Below are positions 52,864-61,819 of a DNA stretch of 64,000 nucleotides, piece after piece (the stretch's first letter is position 1; each line of letters opens with the position of its first letter). The translations under genes and the position numbers were made by a program. Under the pieces are notes generated by a model. The model searched no databases and had not been told where the DNA came from. It saw nothing but the letters and a program-made list of their open reading frames with translations. This stretch comes from JASHSH01 sp036490215. GTDB lineage: Bacteria; Pseudomonadota; Alphaproteobacteria; Rhodospirillales; Magnetospirillaceae. The stretch is taken from NCBI GenBank assembly GCA_036490215.1, contig DASXEH010000056.1, positions 157,227 through 221,226 on the forward strand, given 5' to 3'.

Positions 52864-53640
52864 TCAGCCTTTCCCGGCGTCGGAGGCGGCGATCGGCGCG
52901 ACGGCATCCGTCATGCCCGCCAGCACCTCGGCCACATGGCGCACGCGCACCGGCTTGCCCTCGCGCGACAGCCGCCCCGCCATGTTCATCAGGCAACCCA
53001 TATCGCCGGCCAGCAGCGTATCGGCGCCGGTGGCAGCAATATCGGCAGTCTTGTCGCTGGTCATCTTCACCGAGATGTCCGGGTATTTGATGCAGAAGGT
53101 GCCGCCGAAGCCGCAGCACACCTCCGCGCCCGGCAGTTCGACCAGCTTGGCGCCCTTGACGCTTTTCAGCAATTTGCGCGGCTGTTCTTTCACACCCAGC
53201 TCGCGCAGACCCGAGCAAGAGTCGTGATAGGTGATCGTGCCGGCATAATCCGCATCGACCGCACCCATCCCCATCACATCAACCAGGAACGAGACCAACT
53301 CATAGGTCCGCTTGCCCATACGCTCGGCACGATGATGGGTCGCCGGATCGTCTTCGAACAGGCGCGGATAGTGTTCGCGGATCATTCCGGCGCAAGAACC
53401 CGAGGGCGCGACCACATAGTCGAAGCTTTCGAACAGATCGATGACGCGCCGCGCGAGGTCCTTCGCATCGGCTTTGTCGCCGCTGTTATAGGCCGGCTGG
53501 CCGCAGCAGGTTTGCGCCATCGGCACTTCGACCGTGCAGCCGGCACGCTCGAGCAGCGACACGGCAGCGAAGCCGACCGTCGGTCGGAACAGATCGACCA
53601 GACAGGTGACGAACAGACCGACACGCGGCTTCGCACTCAT
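52864..53640 (-). CDS. lutA: lactate utilization protein A, CCG-domain iron-sulfur protein
   Basis: A 258-residue LutA/YkgE-family protein with two Cys-rich CCG domains: VPMAQTCCGQPAYNSG in the first and LPGAEVCCGFGGTFCIKYPDIS in the second. These motifs bind the non-cubane iron-sulfur cluster seen in HdrB-like and GlpC-like proteins. APSGSCAGMIREHYP and YHDSCSGLREL supply the other cysteines. It is the first lut gene, starting 3 bp after the upstream oxidoreductase gene ends, with lutB 7 bp downstream. It would form the L-lactate dehydrogenase complex with LutB and LutC. Confidence 0.94.
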   Translation of the reverse strand: MSAKPRVGLFVTCLVDLFRPTVGFAAVSLLERAGCTVEVPMAQTCCGQPAYNSGDKADAKDLARRVIDLFESFDYVVAPSGSCAGMIREHYPRLFEDDPATHHRAERMGKRTYELVSFLVDVMGMGAVDADYAGTITYHDSCSGLRELGVKEQPRKLLKSVKGAKLVELPGAEVCCGFGGTFCIKYPDISVKMTSDKTADIAATGADTLLAGDMGCLMNMAGRLSREGKPVRVRHVAEVLAGMTDAVAPIAASDAGKG

Positions 53641-53643
53641 CAC

Positions 53644-54678
53644 TCACACCGGACCGACGGCGACGACGACCTTGCCGAAATTCTTGCCCTGGAGCAGGCC
53701 CATGAATGCCTCGGGTGCTTTTTCCAAGGAGTCGACACGATCCTCGTGATGCTTCACGCGACCGGCAGCGATCCACGGACCCATATTGGCCATGAATTCG
53801 GGGAAGCGCGGACCGTAGTCGAGGTTGATGATGAAGCCTTCCACCCGCATACGCTTCGTCAGGATCGCGCGCATCAATGCGGGGCTGCGATCGGGGCCGT
53901 CGGGTAGCTTGTCGGCGTTGTAATGTGCGATCAGGCCACAGAGTGGGACGCGGGCCTTGGCATTCAGCAACGGGATGACCGCGTTCAACACCTTGCCACC
54001 GACATTCTCGAAATAGACGTCGATGCCTTTCGGCGCAGCGGCGGTGAGTTGATCGCGCAGATCCGGCGCGTGATGATCGATACAGGCATCGAAGCCCAAT
54101 TGCCCAACCGCGAAGCGGCACTTCTCTGCGCCGCCCGCGACACCGACGGCGCGGCAACCTTTGATTTTGGCGATCTGGCCGACCACCGAACCGACGCCGC
54201 CGGTAGCCGCCGCCACGACGACCGTCTCGCCCGGCTGCGGATTGCCGATATCGAGGAGGCCCATATACGCCGTAAAGCCCGGCATGCCGAGCGCACCCAA
54301 CGCGACCGAGGGTTCCTTGATCTCGGCGGGCAGGGTGAAGAGATCGCGCCCATCGGAAAGGGTGTAGTCCTGCCAACCGGCATAGCTGACGACAACGTCG
54401 CCGACCGCGAACTTCTTGTTGTCCGACGCGACGACGCGCGAGATCGTGCCGCCGACCATCGTCTCGCCGATATTGACCGGCTTGGCATAGGACGGCCCGT
54501 CATCCATCCGCCCACGCATATAGGGATCAAGCGACAGATACACCGTGCGCAGCAGAACCTGGCCCGCGGCCGGCGTCGGCACGGGCACGCGCTCGAGGCG
54601 AAAATGTTCTGGCGTCGGCGCGCCTTTCGGGCGCGAGACAAGAACGATGCGGCGGTTGATATCGGTGATCTGTGTCAT
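53644..54678 (-). CDS. NADP-dependent medium-chain reductase (CurA/leukotriene B4 dehydrogenase-like)
   Basis: A 344-residue zinc-free medium-chain dehydrogenase/reductase. Family marks: LSLDPYMRGRMDDGPSYAKP near residue 55, VVAAATGGVGSVVGQIAKIKG as the cofactor motif, and DVYFENVGGKVLNAVIPLL. Relatives include E. coli CurA and the 15-oxoprostaglandin 13-reductases, which reduce alpha,beta-unsaturated ketones with NADPH. It lies 13 bp after the SDR gene and 3 bp before lutA, so it is expressed with the lactate genes. Its link to lactate is not obvious; it may handle a keto intermediate. Confidence 0.9.
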   Translation of the reverse strand: MTQITDINRRIVLVSRPKGAPTPEHFRLERVPVPTPAAGQVLLRTVYLSLDPYMRGRMDDGPSYAKPVNIGETMVGGTISRVVASDNKKFAVGDVVVSYAGWQDYTLSDGRDLFTLPAEIKEPSVALGALGMPGFTAYMGLLDIGNPQPGETVVVAAATGGVGSVVGQIAKIKGCRAVGVAGGAEKCRFAVGQLGFDACIDHHAPDLRDQLTAAAPKGIDVYFENVGGKVLNAVIPLLNAKARVPLCGLIAHYNADKLPDGPDRSPALMRAILTKRMRVEGFIINLDYGPRFPEFMANMGPWIAAGRVKHHEDRVDSLEKAPEAFMGLLQGKNFGKVVVAVGPV

Positions 54679-54691
54679 GGCTTCTCTCCGC

Positions 54692-55459
54692 TCACATCAC
54701 TTGGATCGAGAAACCGCCATCGAGCGGGATCGCCGTGCCGGTGACGAAGTCCGATGCCGGCGAGGCCAAGAACACGGCGATGCCGGCGGCATCGTCCGGC
54801 CGGCCCCAGCGGCCCGCGGGCGTGCGCGCCACCACCTTCTCGTTGAGGCCCGGCACCTGGGTACGCGCGGCGGCGGTGAGATCGGTGTCGATCCACCCCG
54901 GCAGGATGCAGTTCACTTGGATATTGTCGGCGGCATAGGCCGTAGCGAAGACGCGGCTCAGCTGCACCACGCCACCCTTCGACGCCGCGTAGGGCGCGAC
55001 CCAAGGTGCGGCGAATATCGACATCATGCTGCCGATATTGATCATCTTGCCGCGGCCCTGCTTCTTCATCTCGGGATAGGCGGCCTTGGTGGTGTTGAAC
55101 ACGGCGGTCAGGTTGGTATCGACCACCTCGTGCCATTCCGCTTCGGTAATGTCTTCCGGACGGCGGCGAAAGGTGGTGCCGGCGTTGTTAACCAGAATGT
55201 CGAGCCGGCCAAAACGCTTCACCGTCTCAGCCACCATGTCGATGCAGGCCTTTTCTTTAAGGACGTTGGCCTCGACGAATTCGGCCTTCACGCCGATCGC
55301 CTGTAGTTCCTTGATGGCGGCTTCAGCCTTCTTGGCATTGCGGCCGGCGACGGCGATATTCGCGCCCGCCTGCGCCATGCCTTTAGCCATGCCCAAGCCG
55401 ATACCGCCATTGCCGCCTGTCACCAGCGCGACATGACCCTTGAGATCAAACATCTGCAC
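54692..55459 (-). CDS. SDR oxidoreductase, 2-deoxy-D-gluconate 3-dehydrogenase-like
   Basis: A 255-residue short-chain dehydrogenase with TGGNGGIGLGMAKGMAQAG as cofactor motif, NNAGTTFRRRPEDI, Tyr/Lys in APYAASKGGVVQL and ILPGWIDTDL. The layout fits KduD/gluconate-5-dehydrogenase-like enzymes that act on keto-deoxy sugars and sugar acids. GTG at 55459 has GGAGAA at good spacing; an ATG two codons later is the alternative. It is the first gene of a five-gene unit with the medium-chain reductase and lutABC, which suggests a sugar-acid source for the lactate branch. Confidence 0.86.
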   Translation of the reverse strand: MQMFDLKGHVALVTGGNGGIGLGMAKGMAQAGANIAVAGRNAKKAEAAIKELQAIGVKAEFVEANVLKEKACIDMVAETVKRFGRLDILVNNAGTTFRRRPEDITEAEWHEVVDTNLTAVFNTTKAAYPEMKKQGRGKMINIGSMMSIFAAPWVAPYAASKGGVVQLSRVFATAYAADNIQVNCILPGWIDTDLTAAARTQVPGLNEKVVARTPAGRWGRPDDAAGIAVFLASPASDFVTGTAIPLDGGFSIQVM

Positions 55460-55578
55460 GACGCTTCTCCTGCCCTACGGTTCGTTCTATTTTCAACAAA
55501 TCTACAGGGATTCATTCGATTTGAAACCGCCCTTTGCGACCTGCATCGCAGGTATTCCGCCAATAGCGTCGTGACGCC

Positions 55579-56481
55579 GTGACCACTCTGCACGCCTATT
55601 TGGCGCCCGATGGCTTCCTGCCACAACTTCTGGAAGAACTGGGCGATGCGGCCATCGAGACCCACGACCGGTTGGTGATCGCACCCGCGCGTCCGGTGGC
55701 TTGGGCGGCCAATACCTGGCTTGCACCGGAGCGCATACCCATCGCCTCAATCGGCGACGGGGCCAAGAAGCTGCGCGCGATCCAACGCAACTGGGTGATG
55801 CTGCCGCATCTGCATCATCGCCGCGCCGCGCTGATCGCCGAACAACTACCCAAGGTGTCAGCCAAGCCGATCCGATTTGGCGATCCCGCGCCGACCGCGC
55901 CGCTGGGCTCGTGGATGATGCTCGCGCCCGATACGATCCTGGCTTCGGCGCTGTGCACTGCGCCCTTCCCGCATGGCGAGACGCAGTTCATCGAAGACAA
56001 GATCAATCCGCCCAGCCGCGCCTATCTCAAACTCTGGGAAACGTTCACGCTGCTGAGCGTGAAGCCGCAACCGGGCGAGACCTGTATCGATCTCGGCTCC
56101 AGCCCCGGCGGTTGGACCTGGGTGCTGCAAGGCACCGGTGCGCGGGTGATCAGTGTCGACAAAGCGCCACTTGATCCGAGCGTCGCCGCACTACCGAATA
56201 TCGACTATCGCACCGCGAGCGCCTTCGCGCTTGATCCAAAGACCTTCGCTGCGGACCGTCCGCTCGACTGGCTGTTCTCCGACGTCATCTGCTATCCGAA
56301 GCGGCTGCTGACCCTGGTACAGAAATGGATGGCGGCAGGTGCCGCGAAACGCTTCGTCTGCACGATCAAGTTTCAGGGTGAGACCGATTTCGAGACAATG
56401 CGCGAATTCGCCGCGATCCCGGACTCACGCCTGATGCACCTGAACGTCAACAAACACGAGCTCACCTGGGTAAAGCTCTAG
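55579..56481 (+). CDS. RlmM/FtsJ-like SAM-dependent RNA methyltransferase
   Basis: A 300-residue protein with an N-terminal THUMP-like or accessory region and a C-terminal Rossmann methyltransferase domain. CIDLGSSPGGWTWVLQGTGARV is the SAM motif. The K-D-K-E tetrad of 2'-O-ribose methyltransferases is visible: Lys in YLKLWE, Asp in WLFSDVICYP, Lys in VCTIKFQG and Glu in NKHELTW. This resembles RlmM, which methylates C2498 of 23S rRNA in E. coli, but is shorter. It starts with GTG at 55579, is divergent from the SDR gene, and ends overlapping the convergent MFS gene by 4 bp. Confidence 0.85.
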   Translation: MTTLHAYLAPDGFLPQLLEELGDAAIETHDRLVIAPARPVAWAANTWLAPERIPIASIGDGAKKLRAIQRNWVMLPHLHHRRAALIAEQLPKVSAKPIRFGDPAPTAPLGSWMMLAPDTILASALCTAPFPHGETQFIEDKINPPSRAYLKLWETFTLLSVKPQPGETCIDLGSSPGGWTWVLQGTGARVISVDKAPLDPSVAALPNIDYRTASAFALDPKTFAADRPLDWLFSDVICYPKRLLTLVQKWMAAGAAKRFVCTIKFQGETDFETMREFAAIPDSRLMHLNVNKHELTWVKL

Positions 56482-57866
56482 CGCTTGACTGTGCGCAGCG
56501 CGGTCAGACCGCCGGTGAATTGGATCACGCCACCGACCAGGGTCGCCAGCTGCAATCCTTCCGCACCGCCATGCATGATGGCGAAGAGCGCGCCCAAAAT
56601 CGCCACGCCCATGGTCGCGCCCACCATGCGCACGACGTTCACCAGGGCCGAAGCCGTTCCCGATCGCGCCGCTTCGACGGCGCCGACTGCAACAGCGTTG
56701 AGCGGCCCAGTCGCCAGCCCCATGCCGAGCCCGGTGAGGAACAGGCCCGCAATCGACGGGATGACTGAATCGACATGGACGGTGGCGGCGATCAGGAACA
56801 GGCCTGAGCTGATGACCATCACGCCACCGCCAGTCATGAAATGTCGGCCCAGCTTCTCGGTCAGCTTGCCGGAATAAGTCGAGACGGCGACGAAGATCAC
56901 CGACATCGGCAGGAGCGCGAGCCCGGCTTGGATCGAATCGAACATGCCGCTGCTCTGCCACAGCAGAGGCACCAGGAAGATCGTGCCATACATGCCGAAG
57001 GTCATGCTCCCGGTGGCTGCGATCGCGCCACGAAATTCGCGGCTACGGAACATGCCGAGTGGCACCAGCGCGCGGTCGCCATGGCCCTTCTCGACACGGA
57101 TGAAGGCGATCAGCGCCAGGGCCGCGACGGCGACGATGCCGATGGCAATGCGCGGCGCGTCATGGCCTTCGATGGCCGCCAAGGTCAACCCACCCAAAGC
57201 CACCGCGCCGAGGATCTGTGCCGCGAAGTCGAATTTGCGGTCCTTCGGGTCGGCTGATTCCTTGACGACAGACAGTGCCAGCGCAAAGGCCGCGATGCCG
57301 AGCGGCACGACGAGATAAAAGATACTCCGCCAGCCGAGATGCGCGATCAGCACGCCGCCGATGGTCGGCCCCAACGCGAAGGCGATACCATTGCAGCTGG
57401 CCCACACACCCAGTGCACGACCACGGTCCCGCGCATCGGTCCACACCACGCGGATGATCGCGAGCGATGACGGCATCAGCAGCGCCGAGCCCAGACCTGT
57501 CAGCGCGCGGCCGGCGATCAGGATCGAGATGGTGGGGGCTGTCGCGCAGACCAGCGACGCTGCGGTGAAGACAATCGCGCCGGCAATGAACACGCGCCGC
57601 CGCCCGAACAGATCGGCCAGCAAGCCGCCGGTCAGCAGGAAAATCGCATAGGTGAAATTGTAGGCGTCGACCACCCATTGCAGCGTGCCGACCTCGGCAT
57701 GGAAGGCCTCGCCGATCGACCGCACACCCAGATTGATCACGGAGGTATCAACCTGGGCGATCAGCACGGCCAGGCACAGCGTGGCCAGAATCAAGCCTTT
57801 ACGTTCGGGCTTGCGAGATCGATCAATCGCGTCTGAATTTGCAGGCACCGGACCCATCTGATTCAT
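56478..57866 (-). CDS. MFS transporter, DHA2 (14-span) drug exporter family
   Basis: A 462-residue major-facilitator protein of the EmrB/QacA (DHA2) group. LILATLCLAVLIAQVDTSVINLGVRSIGEAF is the first span, with the family Asp. WVVDAYNFTYAIFLLTGGLLADLFGRRRVFIAG contains motif A (GLLADLFGRRR), and ALTGLGSALLMPSSLAIIR lies in span 4. A C-terminal set of spans brings the total to about 14. It probably uses the proton gradient to export a toxic or hydrophobic compound. It is divergent from an ArsR-type regulator with a palindromic operator between them. Confidence 0.9.
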   Translation of the reverse strand: MNQMGPVPANSDAIDRSRKPERKGLILATLCLAVLIAQVDTSVINLGVRSIGEAFHAEVGTLQWVVDAYNFTYAIFLLTGGLLADLFGRRRVFIAGAIVFTAASLVCATAPTISILIAGRALTGLGSALLMPSSLAIIRVVWTDARDRGRALGVWASCNGIAFALGPTIGGVLIAHLGWRSIFYLVVPLGIAAFALALSVVKESADPKDRKFDFAAQILGAVALGGLTLAAIEGHDAPRIAIGIVAVAALALIAFIRVEKGHGDRALVPLGMFRSREFRGAIAATGSMTFGMYGTIFLVPLLWQSSGMFDSIQAGLALLPMSVIFVAVSTYSGKLTEKLGRHFMTGGGVMVISSGLFLIAATVHVDSVIPSIAGLFLTGLGMGLATGPLNAVAVGAVEAARSGTASALVNVVRMVGATMGVAILGALFAIMHGGAEGLQLATLVGGVIQFTGGLTALRTVKR

Positions 57867-57915
57867 GACAATGCTCCATCGGTGACCGGCAAACTATAGG
57901 CGTCCGACCCTATAT

Positions 57916-57939
57916 ATGTTTCGATCGCCATCGAAACAT
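57916..57939. promoter_or_regulatory. palindromic operator between the MFS and ArsR-type genes
   Basis: ATGTTTCGAT (57916-57925) and ATCGAAACAT (57930-57939) are perfect 10-bp arms with a 4-bp spacer. The site lies 50 bp before the MFS start and 44 bp before the ArsR-type start, so one protein dimer could silence both genes. The nearby TATATATG is AT-rich and may be part of a promoter. Confidence 0.75.
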
Positions 57940-57982
57940 CGGGTGATGCGTTAAAATAGGATTGCAGTCCGAGGAGGTGACC

Positions 57983-58699
57983 ATGACCGATGTACTCAAT
58001 GTGGCTGCCGTTGCTGGGCTGATCGCCGATCCTGCGCGGACGACGATGCTGACGGCGCTGATCGGCGGACAGGCGCTTCCGGCCGGTGAGCTTGCCTATG
58101 CGTCGGGCGTCTCGGCGCCGACCGCCAGTTCCCACCTCGCCAAGCTGCTCGATGGCGGGTTGATCACCGTCGAGATCGAAGGGCGGCATCGCTACTACCG
58201 TCTGGCCGGCGCGCATATCGCCGAGGTGCTGGAGAAATTGGCGGCTATTGCACCCAATGGACCGGTGCGGCGCATGGCGATGAATCCGAAGCTGCGTGAG
58301 TTGCGGTTCGCGCGGCGTTGCTACGACCACCTCGCAGGTCAACTTGGCGTGGCCGTCACCCATTGTCTGCACGATCGCGATCTGATCACCCGCGCGCCGG
58401 AGAAACGTCTTGAGGTGACCGACAAAGGTCATGACTGGTTCGGCAAATTGGGGGTGGATGTCGATGCGCTGACACCTACGCGGCGCGGCATTGCGCGGCA
58501 GTGCCTCGATTGCACCGAGCGCGTCCATCATATGGCTGGCCCGCTGGGCGTCGAATTCCTGAGCGTGCTCTGCACGCATGGTTGGATGCGCCTGGCGAAA
58601 GACTCGCGCGCGGTGATCGTGACACCGAAGGGCGATCTCGAACTCAGGCGCCTTCTCGGCATCGATACGCAGAAGCTGCGCGCCCAAGCGAGCGCTTAA
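57983..58699 (+). CDS. ArsR family transcriptional regulator with C-terminal extension
   Basis: A 238-residue protein starting at 57983 after GAGGAGGTGACC. The ArsR winged helix occupies the first 95 residues (LIADPARTTMLTALIGG, YASGVSAPTASSHLAKLLDGGL, VEIEGRHRYYRL). About 140 extra residues follow, with another helical region (LRFARRCYDHLAGQLGVAV) and several Cys/His (RQCLDCTERVHHMAG, LCTHGWMRL) that could sense metal or redox state. This long form is well known beside DHA2 exporters. It probably represses the exporter and itself through the palindrome. Its 3' end overlaps the convergent DUF2252 gene by 4 bp. Confidence 0.88.
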   Translation: MTDVLNVAAVAGLIADPARTTMLTALIGGQALPAGELAYASGVSAPTASSHLAKLLDGGLITVEIEGRHRYYRLAGAHIAEVLEKLAAIAPNGPVRRMAMNPKLRELRFARRCYDHLAGQLGVAVTHCLHDRDLITRAPEKRLEVTDKGHDWFGKLGVDVDALTPTRRGIARQCLDCTERVHHMAGPLGVEFLSVLCTHGWMRLAKDSRAVIVTPKGDLELRRLLGIDTQKLRAQASA

Positions 58700-59769
58700 C
58701 GACCGCGCCGCCACACGCGCCAGTCGCGCATCGTCGCCTCGGCCATTGTTTCGGCCGCGGCGTGCAGCCAATTCGCTTTGCGCTGTCTAAGATCGGCTTT
58801 GATCGCAGCGACCGCGTCGGCCGCGCCGAGATGGATATTGGCTGTTTCGCGACCCATGCATTCGAGCAGATGCCGTTCCTCGCGCAGCTTCGGAATGTCA
58901 GCGAGCTCAATCCGCGAGCAGTGCGGCCCCAGACGGCGCAGCAGCCAGCCTTTGGTCGCGTACACAAAGGGATCGCGGCAACGCACGGCGCGCGTCACGA
59001 TTTCCTCGTAGCGGATGCGGCCTTCGGATTTGCCACGCGCCCAGCGATAAGCGGTCGGCAGAAGCTGCTTCGCCTCGCGCGCGACGCGGCCGCCATCCGC
59101 CTCTGCCAACGCGACGTAGCGCTGCCGCCCAAGACTGCCGAGTCCGGCGATGCGATGGACGATGCGCGCCTTGCCGCTGTCGCGAGGCAATGAGTCAAGA
59201 ATCAGCGCGCGTAACTTATGCGGAGGCGGCTTCACTGGCGTGCCACGATCCATCTTCTGCCAGAACCTTACCGGGTCGCGCTCTGCACTGAGCGCAAGGC
59301 CGCGGAGCATCTGGTGCTCTTCTTCGAGGACGAAGGGCTTGCCACCGCCCTGCATCGCGGCTTGGTAGCCTTGAAGAATCGCGGCGCAGGCCTCGACAGG
59401 TGTGATCGTCAGACTGCCGGCATCGCGAGCCAAGACCGCACTGGTCGCCAAGCGCACCAGGTCGAGCGTATAGGGGAGCCGCGCCGCTTCGTCGAAATCG
59501 TTGATGCCCCACACCAGGCGCCCCTCGGCGTCGCGCCAGGTGCCGAAATTCTCGACATGCAGATCGCCCACCGCCAGCAAGCTCGGCGCCGCATCGAGAT
59601 CGGGGCAGGCTTCGCCCCAGATCTGCGACCAGCGATAGAAGGTGGCGCGCAGGAATGGAAACGGCGCAGAGGCCATTTGTTTGTGCTTGAGATCGAGATC
59701 GCGCCGAATGACGGGAATACGCGCCGCCATCCAGCTCTCATAGGCCTTCGTTGCCTCGACGACATTCAT
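58696..59769 (-). CDS. DUF2252 family protein
   Basis: A 357-residue protein of the DUF2252 family, which looks like a distant aminoglycoside/protein kinase-like fold. LLAVGDLHVENFGTW and WGINDFDEAARLPYTLDLVRL resemble the catalytic and metal-binding loops of such kinases (HxxN and DFD). KHKQMASAPFPFLRATFYRW is another conserved block. No function is proved. An in-frame TTG at 59784 would add five residues; the ATG at 59769 is preferred. It stands alone between the ArsR-type gene and the diguanylate cyclase gene. Confidence 0.82.
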   Translation of the reverse strand: MNVVEATKAYESWMAARIPVIRRDLDLKHKQMASAPFPFLRATFYRWSQIWGEACPDLDAAPSLLAVGDLHVENFGTWRDAEGRLVWGINDFDEAARLPYTLDLVRLATSAVLARDAGSLTITPVEACAAILQGYQAAMQGGGKPFVLEEEHQMLRGLALSAERDPVRFWQKMDRGTPVKPPPHKLRALILDSLPRDSGKARIVHRIAGLGSLGRQRYVALAEADGGRVAREAKQLLPTAYRWARGKSEGRIRYEEIVTRAVRCRDPFVYATKGWLLRRLGPHCSRIELADIPKLREERHLLECMGRETANIHLGAADAVAAIKADLRQRKANWLHAAAETMAEATMRDWRVWRRGR

Positions 59770-59799
59770 CGGCCGATACCTCAACGAAGTGGATTAGGA

Positions 59800-60792
59800 T
59801 TACGGCGCGCCAGACTCGCCCATCAAATCGAGCGCCGAACGACTGGCACTCATCATCCGGTTACGCCCCGCCGATTTGGCTTGATAGAGCGCGCCATCGG
59901 CTACCGCGGTAATACGCTCGAGATGTTTCGTGCTCGTGCCGCCTTCGATATGGCTGGGCACGATCTGGTCGAAATCGATCGTTGCCATCCCCAGGCTGAT
60001 GGTGACAACCGGCGCTGTCGGCGATGCCTCGTGCGGCAGTTGCAGACCTGACACGGAATTCAGGGTGCGTTGACCGATGATACCTGCGGCTTCGGCCGCG
60101 GCACCGGGCAGGATGATCGTGAATTCCTCGCCGCCATAACGGGCCACGAGATCGACCGAGCGCTTGGCAGCGCCTTTGATCGAACGGGCAACAGCACGCA
60201 GGCAATCGTCACCCGCGATATGGCCATAGCGGTCGTTGTACTTTTTGAAGTGATCGACGTCGATCAGCGCAAGCGACAGCGGCTGGCCGGTGCGCAGGCT
60301 GCGCCGCCATTCCTGGCCGAGTGCGACATCGAAGGCGCGACGATTGGCGACCTGGGTCATGCCGTCGACATTCGCCAGCCGGCGCAGCTCGTCGGCCTGC
60401 TGCTTCAAGGTCAGATGTGTCTGCACGCGTGCGCGAATGATGGGCGGATGGAACGGCTTCGCAATGAAATCCACTGCGCCGGCATTGAGCCCGCGTGTTT
60501 CGAAGTCCGTGCCCGAATGGGCGGTGACGAAGATCAAGGGCGTATCGTGCAGCGCGAAGTTGGCGCGCAGCGCCGCGATCGTCTCGAACCCGTCCATTCC
60601 TGACATCTCGACATCGAGCAGGATCAGGTCCGGTGGTTCAGCCGTGGCCAGACGCAGGCCTTCCTCACCGGTCGATGCGCCGGTGATCTTGCCCATATCC
60701 TCCAGCATGCTGGCGAGCACTTCGATCATCAGGGGATCGTCATCGATGATCAGAATGTTGGGAACGACACCCTCCCCGGGCCGCGAAAGCAC
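59800..60792 (-). CDS. response regulator with GGDEF domain (PleD-like diguanylate cyclase)
   Basis: A 330-residue signalling protein: an N-terminal receiver domain (NILIIDDDPLMIEVL, phosphoacceptor Asp in DLILLDVEMSG, Thr in FVTAHSG, Lys in FIAKPFHPP) followed by a GGDEF domain with active-site ARYGGEEFTIILPG. The inhibitory I-site RxxD is intact (RSVD, five residues before GGEEF), so the enzyme should make cyclic di-GMP and be product-inhibited. It starts with GTG at 60792 and has no obvious Shine-Dalgarno, so the start is uncertain. No partner histidine kinase is adjacent. Confidence 0.93.
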   Translation of the reverse strand: MLSRPGEGVVPNILIIDDDPLMIEVLASMLEDMGKITGASTGEEGLRLATAEPPDLILLDVEMSGMDGFETIAALRANFALHDTPLIFVTAHSGTDFETRGLNAGAVDFIAKPFHPPIIRARVQTHLTLKQQADELRRLANVDGMTQVANRRAFDVALGQEWRRSLRTGQPLSLALIDVDHFKKYNDRYGHIAGDDCLRAVARSIKGAAKRSVDLVARYGGEEFTIILPGAAAEAAGIIGQRTLNSVSGLQLPHEASPTAPVVTISLGMATIDFDQIVPSHIEGGTSTKHLERITAVADGALYQAKSAGRNRMMSASRSALDLMGESGAP

Positions 60793-60814
60793 GACGATAC
60801 AACAAAAACCCGGT

Positions 60815-60888
60815 TGGCTGGGGCGCCAGGATTCGAACCTGGGATGGCGGGACCAAAACCCGCTGCCTTACCGCTTGGCTACGCCCCA
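60815..60888 (-). tRNA. tRNA-Gln, anticodon TTG
   Basis: On the minus strand the 74-base sequence starts TGGGGCGTAGCCAAGCGG and ends in CGCCCCA, discriminator G and an encoded CCA. The acceptor stem (TGGGGCG/CGCCCCA), D arm, anticodon loop TTTTGGT (TTG) and T arm GGTTCGAATCC are all intact. The 5' leader and 3' trailer are complementary over 8 bp (CCCGGTTG at 60809-60816 and CAACCGGG at 60890-60897). The trailer is followed by GTTTTTGTT, so this extended stem may also act as the terminator. Confidence 0.95.
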
Positions 60889-60943
60889 TCAACCGGGAGC
60901 CGCACCATATTGGATGCGCCCGGGGCTTGCAACGGGGCGAAAA

Positions 60944-61819
60944 TCAGGGCCGCAGGGGCGCCGCGACGCTCCACCACGCCGATTGAGTTTGCCGGATTTT
61001 CTGGGCTGCTGTGACGGCCGCCGAAGCCTCGGCGAAGAGCCCGAAACAGGTCGCGCCACTGCCCGACATCCGCGCCAGAAGACAGCCTGATATGGTACGC
61101 AGAGTATCGAGAACCGTGTCGATCATAGGGGCGATGGCAATGGCCGGCGCTTCGAGGTCGTTATGCCGCCCCGCCAGCATCTTCGCCAACTCGGCGGCAT
61201 CGCGTGGCGCACGATCGAGCGGCGCCGGTTGCGAAAAACTGCCCTTGCGCGCGGCGAAGACGTCCTTTGTCGCCACGGCCACGCCCGGATTGACCAGCAC
61301 CAGCCAGGCCGGCGGCAGCTTCGGCGACAGATCAAGGATCTCGCCGATCCCCGACACATTCATCGCCTGCGATCGCAGACACACGGGCACATCGGCGCCG
61401 AGGCCGAGGGCGAGTTTGGCGAGCGCATCAGCTTCCGGATTGCGGCCCCACACTTTGACCAGCGCGCGCAGCGCCGCCGCCGCGTCTGCAGAACCGCCAC
61501 CGATCCCCGAGGCCACCGGCAGGTTCTTGGTGAGACGCAACGCCGCATGGGGCGCAATGCCAAGCAGTGTCGCAAGACGTTCGGCTGCGCGCGTGACGAG
61601 ATTGGTGTTATCCGTCGGCAGGCCCGATGCGAAAGGGCCATCGATCGTGAGCGAGAAGCGATTGGCGGGCGTGACGGTCAGCTCGTCGCCGATATCGGCG
61701 AAAACCATCAGGCTCGATAGCAGATGGTAGCCGTCGGCGCTGCGGCCGGTGAGGTGGAGAAAGAGATTGATCTTGGCCGGCGCGAATTCGCGGATCGGCG
61801 CTGCGGCCGTCGTCGTCAC
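60944..61819 (-). CDS. ispE: 4-diphosphocytidyl-2-C-methyl-D-erythritol kinase IspE
   Basis: A 291-residue GHMP kinase of the non-mevalonate (MEP) isoprenoid pathway. It phosphorylates CDP-methylerythritol at the 2-hydroxyl. FAPAKINLFLHLTGRSADGYH holds the catalytic Lys and substrate site, LPVASGIGGGSADAAAALRAL the ATP loop, LGADVPVCL the catalytic Asp, and ARMSGSGATCFGLF the third GHMP motif. The start is GTG at 61819, overlapping the stop of the TPR gene (GTGA). Together with ETF-QO and TPR protein upstream this forms an order seen in alphaproteobacteria. Confidence 0.95.
   Translation of the reverse strand: MTTTAAAPIREFAPAKINLFLHLTGRSADGYHLLSSLMVFADIGDELTVTPANRFSLTIDGPFASGLPTDNTNLVTRAAERLATLLGIAPHAALRLTKNLPVASGIGGGSADAAAALRALVKVWGRNPEADALAKLALGLGADVPVCLRSQAMNVSGIGEILDLSPKLPPAWLVLVNPGVAVATKDVFAARKGSFSQPAPLDRAPRDAAELAKMLAGRHNDLEAPAIAIAPMIDTVLDTLRTISGCLLARMSGSGATCFGLFAEASAAVTAAQKIRQTQSAWWSVAAPLRP

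Noticed and set aside
55539..55553. ACCTGC-ATC-GCAGGT hairpin between the SDR and the RlmM-like gene
   Set aside because: The stem is short, has no T-run and lies between divergent genes, so neither a terminator nor an operator can be argued.
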